A stretch of 50,837 bases of DNA from Candidatus Rifleibacteriota bacterium (GTDB taxonomy: Bacteria > Muiribacteriota > Ozemobacteria > Ozemobacterales > Ozemobacteraceae): positions 1 to 50,837 of the forward strand of contig JAAYVD010000098.1 in assembly GCA_012517355.1 (NCBI GenBank), written 5' to 3'. The translations under genes and the position numbers were made by a program. Each line of letters opens with the position of its first letter. Within the stretch, counting starts at the first letter, position 1. Positions 24,358 to 31,684 of this stretch are shown one piece after another. Below the pieces are notes generated by a model. That model was given only the letters and a program-made list of their open reading frames with translations. It did no database searches and was not told the origin of the DNA.

Positions 24358-25560
24358 TCAGGGGATGTTTTCGCGCAGCAGGCGGTCCTTGTGCATGATG
24401 TGGCCGGTCAGGGGCTTTTTGGCACCGCCGACGGTGTCCTTGTTCAGGTGGAGGGTGTAGCAGAGCGCGCCTTCGCCCTGTTCGACGGCGACCTGGGCGT
24501 TGACATACTCGGTGACGCGGTGCTGCAGGGCGGTGCGGGTGGTGTCGGTCCACTCGATGGCCGCTTCCTGCTGCCACTGCGGGCTGGTGATGTGGACGCG
24601 CAGGATCTTGGCGCCGGGGGCGGCCTTCTCGACGACGGTGCGGGCCATCGCCTTCAGTTCTTCGGCGTCGGGCCCGGCGAACTGGTCGGGCAGCATCCGG
24701 CGGTTCTTGAGGATGCTCTGGTCGGCTTCCTCCATCTTCCGGTCGAGCTCGCCCTTCCTGGCGTTCAAGGCCTCGACCTCAGGAGTGCCGGGGAACAGGC
24801 GGTTGGAGTTGTCGACGAGGGTGACGATGCGCTCGTATTGGCTCTTGTCGAGGTTGGTCTTCAGCGCGTCGCCCGTGCGGCCGGCGAACCAGGCCAGCGC
24901 CTCGTCGACCTTCTGCACCGCCATCGCCGGGATGCGGGCGCGGCTCTCCTCGTAGTTGACGATGGCGGTTCGGATGTCATACTCGGCCTGGCGCAGCGCG
25001 TGGTGGTCGTCCTTGTTCAGGCCCGTCGCCAGGAACTCGGCCAGGACGGCCTTGGCCTCCTCGTACCGGGCCCGGTTCTTCAGAAGCTGGTCGACGTCTT
25101 CGGTGGGAAGGCCGAATCCGCCCTTGGCCATGTCGCAGGCGTCGGCCTTGAACGCGCCCAGTTTCTCGGCCCAGCCGACCAGGACCTGCTCCGACGCCGC
25201 CGCGGTCGCGGCCTGGTCGGCCTTGGCCTTCTCCTTGGCGCCCGCCGCCCCGCCCAGCGAGGCTTCGACCTCGGCGATGCGCTTTTCCGCCGCCGCCACG
25301 TCGGCATGGGCCGCCGCGTCGGGATACGACTTCCTGATCTCGGCCAGTGCCTCGATGGCCCGGTCGAGATCGTTGCGGCTGGTCGACCCGCTCTTCAGCC
25401 GCTCGACGGTCTTGTCGAGGTAGCCGGTGATCTTCTTGAGCCGGCTGGTGACGCCCCCCGGCAGCTTGGCCTGGGCGGTGACGGGATCGGCGGGGACCAG
25501 GAGCAGCGCCCCGGCCAGGAGGGCCGCGAACCCGGCCCGCTTCACGTTCTGCATCGACAT
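24358..25560 (-). CDS. Exported helical protein of unknown function
   Basis: 400 residues with a signal peptide (MSMQNVKRAGFAALLAGALLLV ... VTAQA). The mature part is almost entirely helical: LDKTVERLKSGSTSRNDLDR, AAAHADVAAAEKRIAEVEAS and later KQ/ER-rich stretches suggest coiled-coil or TPR-like helices. A C-terminal alpha/beta domain follows (AKILRVHITSPQWQQEAAIE, YVNAQVAVEQGEGALCYTLH). The ATG at the complement of 25558-25560 follows GGGAGG; the frame is open for 700 codons upstream, but that part is antisense to the next gene. It is divergent from the fusion gene at 25792. No family is recognised. Confidence 0.72.
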   Translation of the reverse strand: MSMQNVKRAGFAALLAGALLLVPADPVTAQAKLPGGVTSRLKKITGYLDKTVERLKSGSTSRNDLDRAIEALAEIRKSYPDAAAHADVAAAEKRIAEVEASLGGAAGAKEKAKADQAATAAASEQVLVGWAEKLGAFKADACDMAKGGFGLPTEDVDQLLKNRARYEEAKAVLAEFLATGLNKDDHHALRQAEYDIRTAIVNYEESRARIPAMAVQKVDEALAWFAGRTGDALKTNLDKSQYERIVTLVDNSNRLFPGTPEVEALNARKGELDRKMEEADQSILKNRRMLPDQFAGPDAEELKAMARTVVEKAAPGAKILRVHITSPQWQQEAAIEWTDTTRTALQHRVTEYVNAQVAVEQGEGALCYTLHLNKDTVGGAKKPLTGHIMHKDRLLRENIP

Positions 25561-25672
25561 CGGAAAGCCTCCCGAACGACTGGTTTGGTGCCCGTCCGCG
25601 CCAGGCCGCCGGCTTGGCGTCCACCCGCGGGCGGGGTGACCCCCTTCCCCGGATGACCGGTGGAAGGGGTCC

Positions 25673-25688
25673 GGGGTAAGCTTACCCC
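25673..25688. promoter_or_regulatory. Perfect 16-bp palindrome in a divergent promoter region
   Basis: GGGGTAAG followed by CTTACCCC, an uninterrupted perfect palindrome, lies between two divergent genes (starts at 25560 and 25792). This is the form and position of a dimeric repressor's operator. No candidate regulator is adjacent. Confidence 0.5.
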
Positions 25689-25747
25689 AGCACCGAGCAT
25701 GATGCACCTCCGAAATATCCGAATGGACCCGCCGGCATTGCGGGGAA

Positions 25748-25833
25748 CCGACCGACACGATGTCGGAAGGGCTTCCCCTTTGCCGCCACGGATGCCGGCG
25801 CGAGAAGCCCGCTTCACGCATCGCCAAGGGGCC
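25748..25833 (+). repeat. Family A palindromic element, copy A6 (supplies a gene start)
   Basis: Forward copy with an intact CCGACACGATGTCGG first hairpin. Its ATG at 25792 is the start codon of the downstream fusion gene, and the element codes for that protein's first 14 residues. Confidence 0.9.
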
Positions 25834-28734
25834 CTCCTGCTCGCGGTCACCTGGCTGGCCGTGGTGAGCATCGCCCTGGGGGGCGCTGCCCCCGCCCGGG
25901 GGGGAGCCTTCCTCCCCGTCTACATCAGCGAATCCCACGCCGGAACCTTTTTCTCCCTGGCCGCGGGTCGCCCGGCAGGGCCGCCCTGCACGCTCGTGCT
26001 GATCGATGCGCACGACGACGCCAACGCCGTCTTCGGTTCCGATGCCCTGCGGCGGGCCAGGCGCGGCTGGCGCGGCCTTGCGGCGCGAAACCGTGGGCTG
26101 GCCGACTGGCGGCGGCGCGGGGTCATCCAGTGCTTCGACTGGATCGAGCCGCTGATGCCCGACCTGGTCGGCCGGGTGCTCTGGGTGCCGGCCGGCCGGC
26201 CGGGTGCCTGGCGGTGCGCCCGGTTGGCCCGGCAGGCGCGGGCCCGGCTCGATGCCTGCGAAGAGGCCGAACCGCGTGGGTGCGGGGAACTGGGTGCGCG
26301 CTGGCGGGTGGCCGGCCTGGCGGGCCTGGCCTCGGACCCCTGGCTGGCGGCTGATGGTGGGCCGGTCGTGGTGTCGGTCGATCTTGACTTCTTCGCCGAT
26401 GTTCCCGCCGCCGAGCTGGCCGAAACCTTCCGGCAGACCTGGGAAACGGTGCTGGCGCTGCCCGGGTTGAGCGCGGTCACGTTCGCCGTCTCGGCCCCGT
26501 GGCAGCCCGACCGGGCCCGCGCCGAGCGGCTGACCGTGCTCGCCGTCGAGGCGGCCACCGCGATCGCCAACGCCCGGGTCGCCCTCGACCTCCTGGCGGA
26601 CTGCGGCCCCGACCGGTCGCGGCGCGGCCGTGACGGGCCAGGGAACCCCCGGCTGGAGCATTCCCTCCAGGACCCTATCGATACCCCGCACGTCGATTCT
26701 GAGGCTGCCTTCGCCCTGACCACGGCCGGACCCGAATTGCGAACGATGCTGTTGCAACGCCGTGGTCGCCTGGCGGTGCCCGCCGCCGACGAGGAACGGT
26801 GGCGCGCCCTCCTCGACGGCTGGGCGGCCCATCCATTCCAGCCCGCGATCCGGGTGGACGCTTGCCAAGCGGCCGGCCACTGGCGGCCCCGACTCGCGGA
26901 CCCGGACGGGCCGGTGCGGGTCCATGCCGACGAGGTCTTCCGTGTCCGGCTGGCCAACCCCGCCGGAGGGACGGTGCGTTGGTTCGCGCAGGTTCCGGCC
27001 GCCGCGGCGTTCAACGTCTTCGGCAACGGGTTCGGGTTCGCTGAGGGGGCCCCCCGCTGGGTCAGGCGCCAGCCGCGGTTGGTGGCCACGGGGAGCGTGC
27101 TCTTCAGCCGCGATCTCGCGCCCGTCCTCGACCCTGAACTCCGCTCCGGGAGTGTGTTTCTCTGGGCGGAGGTCGACCGCGACGGCGAGCGGTGGCGTTC
27201 CGACGAGGTCTGCCTGGCCGTGAGGGTGGCCGGCATGACCGGCTTCCGGGCGGCGCTGAGCGAGCTGTTCGGCCGACCCTATGTGTTCGGGGCGGCCCTG
27301 CTGCGCCAGGATGGCCGCTCCGGTCCTGACCTGGCTACCGGCGCCGATTGCGCCACCTTCCTGATCGATGGCCTGCGCCACGTCGGCTGGCGGGTGCCCT
27401 GGACGGACCCGGCGTGCTTCTCCCGCTTCCTCGAGCCCCTGGCGGTCGGTGGCCTGTCGCGGGCGAGCGGTCACCGGCCGATCCGGTTGTCGCCGGCCGA
27501 CCTCGAGGCGGGCCTGTTCCTGCACCTCGGCCGCCACATGGCCGCGGTCTGGGAAGATCGCCCGCCGGTCGGTTCCCTCGACCCGGGGGACTTGGCAGCA
27601 CATCAGTTGGAGGATCTTCCCCAAATTGTGCCAATCAGTAAACTTGTACAAAATAGGAAGAAGTGGCGACTACTGCGGTGGCCACAGCATGCAGAAACGG
27701 TGCGGCTGGTCTTTGGCGGCGACGTGATGCTCGGCCGCCGGGTGGGGGAAGCCATCGACCGGCGCGGTCTCGACCCGTTCGTCGCGCTGGCTCCCTTCCT
27801 GGCCTCGGCCGACCGGGTGATCGTCAACCTCGAAGCGGTGCCGGCCGCCGTGGGGACCGTTTCCGGGGCTCAGGGGGCAGCGCCCGGGCCGACCGGGCCC
27901 CGGGTCGCCCCGCCGCCCAACCGCCGGCGGGGGCCTGCCGTCTTCGTGGCCACCCCGGCCACGCCCGCCCTGCTGGCGAGAGCCGGCATCGACCTGGTCT
28001 CGCTCGCCAACAACCACGCCGGGGACCTCGGCCCCGGATGCCTCGTTGCCGCCATCGACCGGCTGAACGCGGCCGGGGTCGCCACCTGTGGGGCAGGAGA
28101 GGATCCCTTCTCCCCTGCCTCCTTCGAGGTGCGGGGAACCCGGTTCGCGGTGTTCGGGTTCTCCGACGGGCCCGCCGCCGGTCCCACCGCCGGTCCCACC
28201 GTGGGACCCGGCACTGGTTTGGGCGGCGGGTTCGGCAACGATCTTGCCAAAGGGGTGGCCAACGGTCCGGTCGTCGGCCCCGCCAGCGGGCCTGGCAAGG
28301 GAGTCGCCAACGGTATCGGCGGCGGGGTGACCGCCGGGGACCGACTGGCCGCCCTGACCCGGGCAATGCGGGCGGTGCCGGCCGGCACCGTTGTCATCGT
28401 CTTCGTCCACTGGGGCGACGAGCACCGGGCCGCGGTGTCCGACCGGCAACGGCGGGTGGCCGACGCCCTCCTCGCCGCCGGCGCGCGGGTGATCGTGGGC
28501 AGCGGCCCGCACCTGGTGCAGCCCCTCGCCGACCGCCAGGGCGTGCCGGTCGCCTGGTCGCTCGGCAACCTCGTGTTCGACGGCCCCGGCCCCGACCCTG
28601 CCTGGTCCCGCGGCGCCCTCCTCGAGGTCACGTTCATCCCCGACGGTCGCTGCGTCCGGGCCCGCCACCTGTTCGTGCGGATCGGCGACGACGGCCGGGC
28701 GTTCCCGGAACCCGGCGGCGGCTTCCCGGAGTGA
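25792..28734 (+). CDS. Exported three-part fusion: UPF0489/arginase-like, NlpC/P60-like and CapA/PgsA-like domains
   Basis: 980 residues. The N-terminus MPAREARFTHRQGA is encoded by repeat copy A6 and serves as the basic n-region of a signal peptide whose hydrophobic core is LLLAVTWLAVVSIALGG. Domain 1 (about residues 40-270) has LVLIDAHDDANAVFG and VVVSVDLDFFADV, the two acidic motifs of UPF0489/ureohydrolase-like metal enzymes. Domain 2 (about 480-600) has GADCATFLIDGLRHVGWRVP, like the catalytic Cys region of NlpC/P60 peptidases. Domain 3 (about 640-970) has LVFGGDVMLGRRVGE, NLEAV, SLANNHAGD, VHWGDE and GSGPHLVQPL, the metallophosphatase-like motifs of CapA/PgsA proteins. Domain 3 holds a ~50-residue Gly/Pro/Val-rich insert. 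Cell-wall or capsule peptide processing is plausible. No clear ribosome binding site precedes the ATG. Confidence 0.75.
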   Translation: MPAREARFTHRQGALLLAVTWLAVVSIALGGAAPARGGAFLPVYISESHAGTFFSLAAGRPAGPPCTLVLIDAHDDANAVFGSDALRRARRGWRGLAARNRGLADWRRRGVIQCFDWIEPLMPDLVGRVLWVPAGRPGAWRCARLARQARARLDACEEAEPRGCGELGARWRVAGLAGLASDPWLAADGGPVVVSVDLDFFADVPAAELAETFRQTWETVLALPGLSAVTFAVSAPWQPDRARAERLTVLAVEAATAIANARVALDLLADCGPDRSRRGRDGPGNPRLEHSLQDPIDTPHVDSEAAFALTTAGPELRTMLLQRRGRLAVPAADEERWRALLDGWAAHPFQPAIRVDACQAAGHWRPRLADPDGPVRVHADEVFRVRLANPAGGTVRWFAQVPAAAAFNVFGNGFGFAEGAPRWVRRQPRLVATGSVLFSRDLAPVLDPELRSGSVFLWAEVDRDGERWRSDEVCLAVRVAGMTGFRAALSELFGRPYVFGAALLRQDGRSGPDLATGADCATFLIDGLRHVGWRVPWTDPACFSRFLEPLAVGGLSRASGHRPIRLSPADLEAGLFLHLGRHMAAVWEDRPPVGSLDPGDLAAHQLEDLPQIVPISKLVQNRKKWRLLRWPQHAETVRLVFGGDVMLGRRVGEAIDRRGLDPFVALAPFLASADRVIVNLEAVPAAVGTVSGAQGAAPGPTGPRVAPPPNRRRGPAVFVATPATPALLARAGIDLVSLANNHAGDLGPGCLVAAIDRLNAAGVATCGAGEDPFSPASFEVRGTRFAVFGFSDGPAAGPTAGPTVGPGTGLGGGFGNDLAKGVANGPVVGPASGPGKGVANGIGGGVTAGDRLAALTRAMRAVPAGTVVIVFVHWGDEHRAAVSDRQRRVADALLAAGARVIVGSGPHLVQPLADRQGVPVAWSLGNLVFDGPGPDPAWSRGALLEVTFIPDGRCVRARHLFVRIGDDGRAFPEPGGGFPE

Positions 28735-29097
28735 CAGGCGGGGTCCCCCCTGGTAAGATCGTGGTGAGTTCGCCGGCAGGAGGTCCGTGTCAGGCATGAT
28801 GGTGGTCGTGGGTTCTTCGGATTCTCCGCGTTCCTGCCCGACCGGGTCGAGGGGAGGTCCTTCGAGCACGTGGCGGGGAAATGGCTCCCCCAGCCGGATC
28901 AGAACTTCCCCAGCCCATCCCAGCCCCCCGACCCGTCCCGGTGATCACCCCCAAGGATCCCTTCCCCCGAGAATTCCCGCAAGGTTTCCTCCGGCCTGTC
29001 GGTCTGCCGCCGATGGCGGCAGCCTGTTCCGTCGCACCGGTTGACAGCGGGCCTCCCCAGAACCTCCCGGTTTCCCACCGGTGAAAGGACCGACCCG
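28735..29097 (+). other. Intergenic region, 363 bp
   Basis: Between the fusion gene and the MltA-like gene. A TTGACA at 29040-29045 has no matching -10. A short open frame (28787-29044) is rich in Ser/Pro/Arg and has no support. I see no repeats here. Confidence 0.4.
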
Positions 29098-30261
29098 ATG
29101 AACGTTCGATCTTGTTTCCCTCTCCTGGTGGCCGGGCTGGCCTTCCTGTCGGCCGGCCTTCCTGCCGGCGCGCAGACCGGACGGGGCTACGACTTCGCCG
29201 GCGACGGCAAGCGGGCCGGCACCGTCCAGGCCGAGGCCTGGGTGGCCGAATCGGCGGTGGTTCGCGCGACGCTGTCGTCACCCGCCGACCTTGTCCTTCC
29301 CGTGCGCTCCGCGGCGGCGAAGCAGGCTGCCCGCGCCAATCTCGAGGTGGCCGACCGCCTGGCCGCGAAGAAGACCGTGAAGGTCGGGAACCTCGAGGTC
29401 GGCGGCGCCGACCTCGCCCGCACCGCCCGTGCGGTTGCCGCCTGGCTGGCCTCCGGCCGCCCGGGCGGGGCGTTTCCCTTCCGCCTCTACCGTTCGCAGG
29501 GTGAGGACGGCCAGGGCAACGTGCAGTTCACCGGCTATTTCACCCCCCGCCTGGAGGTGGCCGCCGCCCCCGACGCCCGATTCCGGTTCCCGCTGTACCG
29601 CTTTCCGGCAGGGTTTCCCAAGCCCCTGCCTTCACGCCAGGAGATCGATGAGGGGAAGGCCCTGGCCAGCCGCAGTCTCGAGATCGCCTGGGCCGACGAC
29701 CTGCTCGAGGTCTACTTCCTGCAGGTGCAGGGCTCGGGCCGCCTCCATTTCCAGGACGGACGCGAGAAGTGGATCGCCTTCGCCGGCTCCAACGGCATTC
29801 CCTACCAGAGCCTCGGCCGGATGCTGGTCGAGCGCGGCAGCATCCCCGCCGACCGCATCAGCCTGCGGGCCATCCGCGCCTGGATGCACGCCCACCCCGA
29901 GGACCTCGCTCTGCTGAACCGCAATCCCTCCTACGTGTTCTTCAAGGAGGCGAAAAGTGCCCCGGTCGGGGCCGCCGGCATCCCGGTGATCCCGGGAGCG
30001 TCGGTGGCGGCCGACCAGCGCTACATCCCGCCCGGGGCCTGCCTGTTGGCCGAGGTGCCGCTCCTCGATCCCACCGGGGCCCTGCTCGGCCACGAGTGGC
30101 GCCTGCTGTTCGCCCACGACACCGGCGGCGCCATCAAGGGGCCCGGCCACCTCGACCTCTACTTCGGCCTGGGCCCCGCCGCCGGCGAGCGCGCCGGCGA
30201 CCTGCACCACTACGGCCGGATCTGGCTCGTCCTCGCGGGGAAGCCACCGGCCCGGAAATGA
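29098..30261 (+). CDS. mltA: MltA-type membrane-bound lytic murein transglycosylase
   Basis: 387 residues. Cleaves the MurNAc-GlcNAc bond of peptidoglycan in the periplasm, forming 1,6-anhydro ends. A signal peptide (MNVRSCFPLLVAGLAFLSAG ... AGAQ) is present. It ends in GAQ rather than a lipobox Cys, so unlike E. coli MltA it is probably soluble. The MltA domain shows TGYFTPRLEVAAAPD, then EIAWADDLLEVYFLQVQGSG and AFAGSNGIPYQSLGRMLVER. The C-terminal 3D domain has FAHDTGGAIKGPGHLDLYFG, where the Asp of DTGGAI is the expected catalytic acid. ATG 29098 is preceded by a weak GAAAGGA. It is one of the few genes here with a clear housekeeping role and supports a diderm cell. Confidence 0.92.
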   Translation: MNVRSCFPLLVAGLAFLSAGLPAGAQTGRGYDFAGDGKRAGTVQAEAWVAESAVVRATLSSPADLVLPVRSAAAKQAARANLEVADRLAAKKTVKVGNLEVGGADLARTARAVAAWLASGRPGGAFPFRLYRSQGEDGQGNVQFTGYFTPRLEVAAAPDARFRFPLYRFPAGFPKPLPSRQEIDEGKALASRSLEIAWADDLLEVYFLQVQGSGRLHFQDGREKWIAFAGSNGIPYQSLGRMLVERGSIPADRISLRAIRAWMHAHPEDLALLNRNPSYVFFKEAKSAPVGAAGIPVIPGASVAADQRYIPPGACLLAEVPLLDPTGALLGHEWRLLFAHDTGGAIKGPGHLDLYFGLGPAAGERAGDLHHYGRIWLVLAGKPPARK

Positions 30262-30541
30262 TGCCCGCCGGCGGCGGGGAGCCTCGCCATGCCCGGGGAA
30301 GCCGGGCCCGACCGACCGGATGTCCAAAGCGCTCGCTGGCCGCCAAGGGCGGCGGGCCGGGCAGGGGTGGTGCCCTGCGACAGGATCGCTCGCGCTCAAT
30401 GGGAATGGAAAGGCCTGACGGGAAAGAGCCCCAAGACCTTGCCCCTGCGAGAGAAGTGGCACCCGCCCCATGTTTCCCCGCCTTGCCGGCGGCCGGCCGA
30501 TGATCTACACTCGGAGGAAGGATTTTTCGCGGAGGAGCGGG

Positions 30542-31465
30542 ATGGGTCATTCGCGGCGATCCCGGCGCTGGCCGGGGTTTTGGGGGTTCGCCCTGGCGGC
30601 GCTCCTGGCCTGGCCTTTCGCCGCACCCGGCGCCGGCACCGACCTGCCAACCGACCTGCCGGCCGCGCTCAACGTCCTGCTCAACGTCCCCCAGCGCCTG
30701 GAGAGCGTCGGTGCGGCGCTCGAGGCCTTCTTCGCCCTTTCCCCCGCCGACCTGCGCGGCGGCAGCCCACCTCCCCAGCCCGCCGACGAGAGCACCCTCC
30801 TGCAGGCCCCGGTCGTGTTGACCGGCAAGGATCTGCCGCCCCACTGCGCCGAGGCCATCTTCGATTTCCGCCTGTCCGCCCGCAAGGACTTCCAGACCTA
30901 CGCGGGGGCGGCCGACGGCTGGCTGGACCGCGGCCAGTTCAACCGGCTCGTCGCCGACGGCCGCCTGCCGGTCAAGACCGACCCCGACGCCTACTTCGCC
31001 GCCCACGACATCGACGGCGACGGCCGGCTCACCATCGGCGAATTCTCGCCGACCGCCACCGAGGTCGCCCGCTCCCAGGACGTCGCCGCCATCACCACCG
31101 CCTTCCTGACCAACCGGCCCTATCCCACCGGTGCCCGCCCGGTCTCCTCCCCCCGACAGGTGCCGGGCGTTGGCACCGGCCCCGCTCCCGGTCCGGGACC
31201 GCCTCCCGGCGGCCCCGGCCTCCCCGGCGATCCCGACCTGGATGCCATCGCCGGCACCTATTGGGACAAGGACGACGAGTTCGACCGCCTCTCCCGCGAG
31301 TTCGGGCCCCGCTACCCGGGCCTGCGGCCGGTGGCCATGGACCTGCGCGCCCTGGCGCAACGCTACGTCGATACGGCCGAGGCGAAGTTCCCCGGCGATC
31401 CCGAGATCGGCCGCTGGCGCTCCGAGGTCCGCTACTGGTCCGACGTCCTGTTCGGCCTGCCGTAG
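30542..31465 (+). CDS. Exported protein with an EF-hand calcium-binding loop
   Basis: 307 residues with a signal peptide (SRRWPGFWGFALAALLAWPF, cleavage near GAGT). Around residue 160 the sequence AHDIDGDGRLTIGEFSP is a canonical 12-residue EF loop (Asp1, Asp3, Asp5, Glu12). Only one loop is clear, so it may pair with another degenerate one or be dockerin-like. A Gly/Pro-rich linker separates it from a helical C-terminal domain (DDEFDRLSREFGPRYPGLRP). ATG 30542 follows GGAGGAGCGGG; the frame is open back to 30470. It lies 220 bp before the second PilX/GspK-like gene and parallels the position of secreted genes in locus 1. Calcium binding is known to matter for type II secretion tips; a link here is inference. 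Confidence 0.72.
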   Translation: MGHSRRSRRWPGFWGFALAALLAWPFAAPGAGTDLPTDLPAALNVLLNVPQRLESVGAALEAFFALSPADLRGGSPPPQPADESTLLQAPVVLTGKDLPPHCAEAIFDFRLSARKDFQTYAGAADGWLDRGQFNRLVADGRLPVKTDPDAYFAAHDIDGDGRLTIGEFSPTATEVARSQDVAAITTAFLTNRPYPTGARPVSSPRQVPGVGTGPAPGPGPPPGGPGLPGDPDLDAIAGTYWDKDDEFDRLSREFGPRYPGLRPVAMDLRALAQRYVDTAEAKFPGDPEIGRWRSEVRYWSDVLFGLP

Positions 31466-31488
31466 CCGGTGACGCCCCGCCAACCGCC

Positions 31489-31574
31489 CCGACCGGCACG
31501 ATGTCGGGAGGGATTCCCCTTTGCCACCACGGATGGCGATGCGGAACGCCTGTTTCGCGCACCGCACAGGGGCC
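31489..31574 (+). repeat. Family A palindromic element, copy A7 (tandem with A8)
   Basis: Forward copy. In its third hairpin two A-T or G-C pairs have become G-T, so the stem would still form in RNA. The next copy begins two bases before its end. Confidence 0.88.
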
Positions 31575-31658
31575 GACCGGCACGATGTCGGAAGGACTTC
31601 CCCCTGGCCGCCACCGATGGCGGCGCGAAACGCCCGTTTGGCGCGCCGCCAGGGGGCC
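31573..31658 (+). repeat. Family A palindromic element, copy A8 (tandem with A7)
   Basis: Forward copy, 84 bp after A7, ending about 26 bp before the hydrophobic segment of the PilX/GspK-like protein. Its GCCGCC-ACCGAT-GGCGGC hairpin is perfect. Confidence 0.88.
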
Positions 31659-31684
31659 CCCCGCCCGCCCGCCGCGGCGGGATC

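Noticed and set aside
28787-29044. 85-codon open frame upstream of mltA
   Set aside because: Ser/Pro/Arg-rich translation, no family, no ribosome binding site.
30290-30370. Possible family A fragment after mltA
   Set aside because: CCGACCGACCGGATGTCC resembles the left end, but no other part of the element follows.
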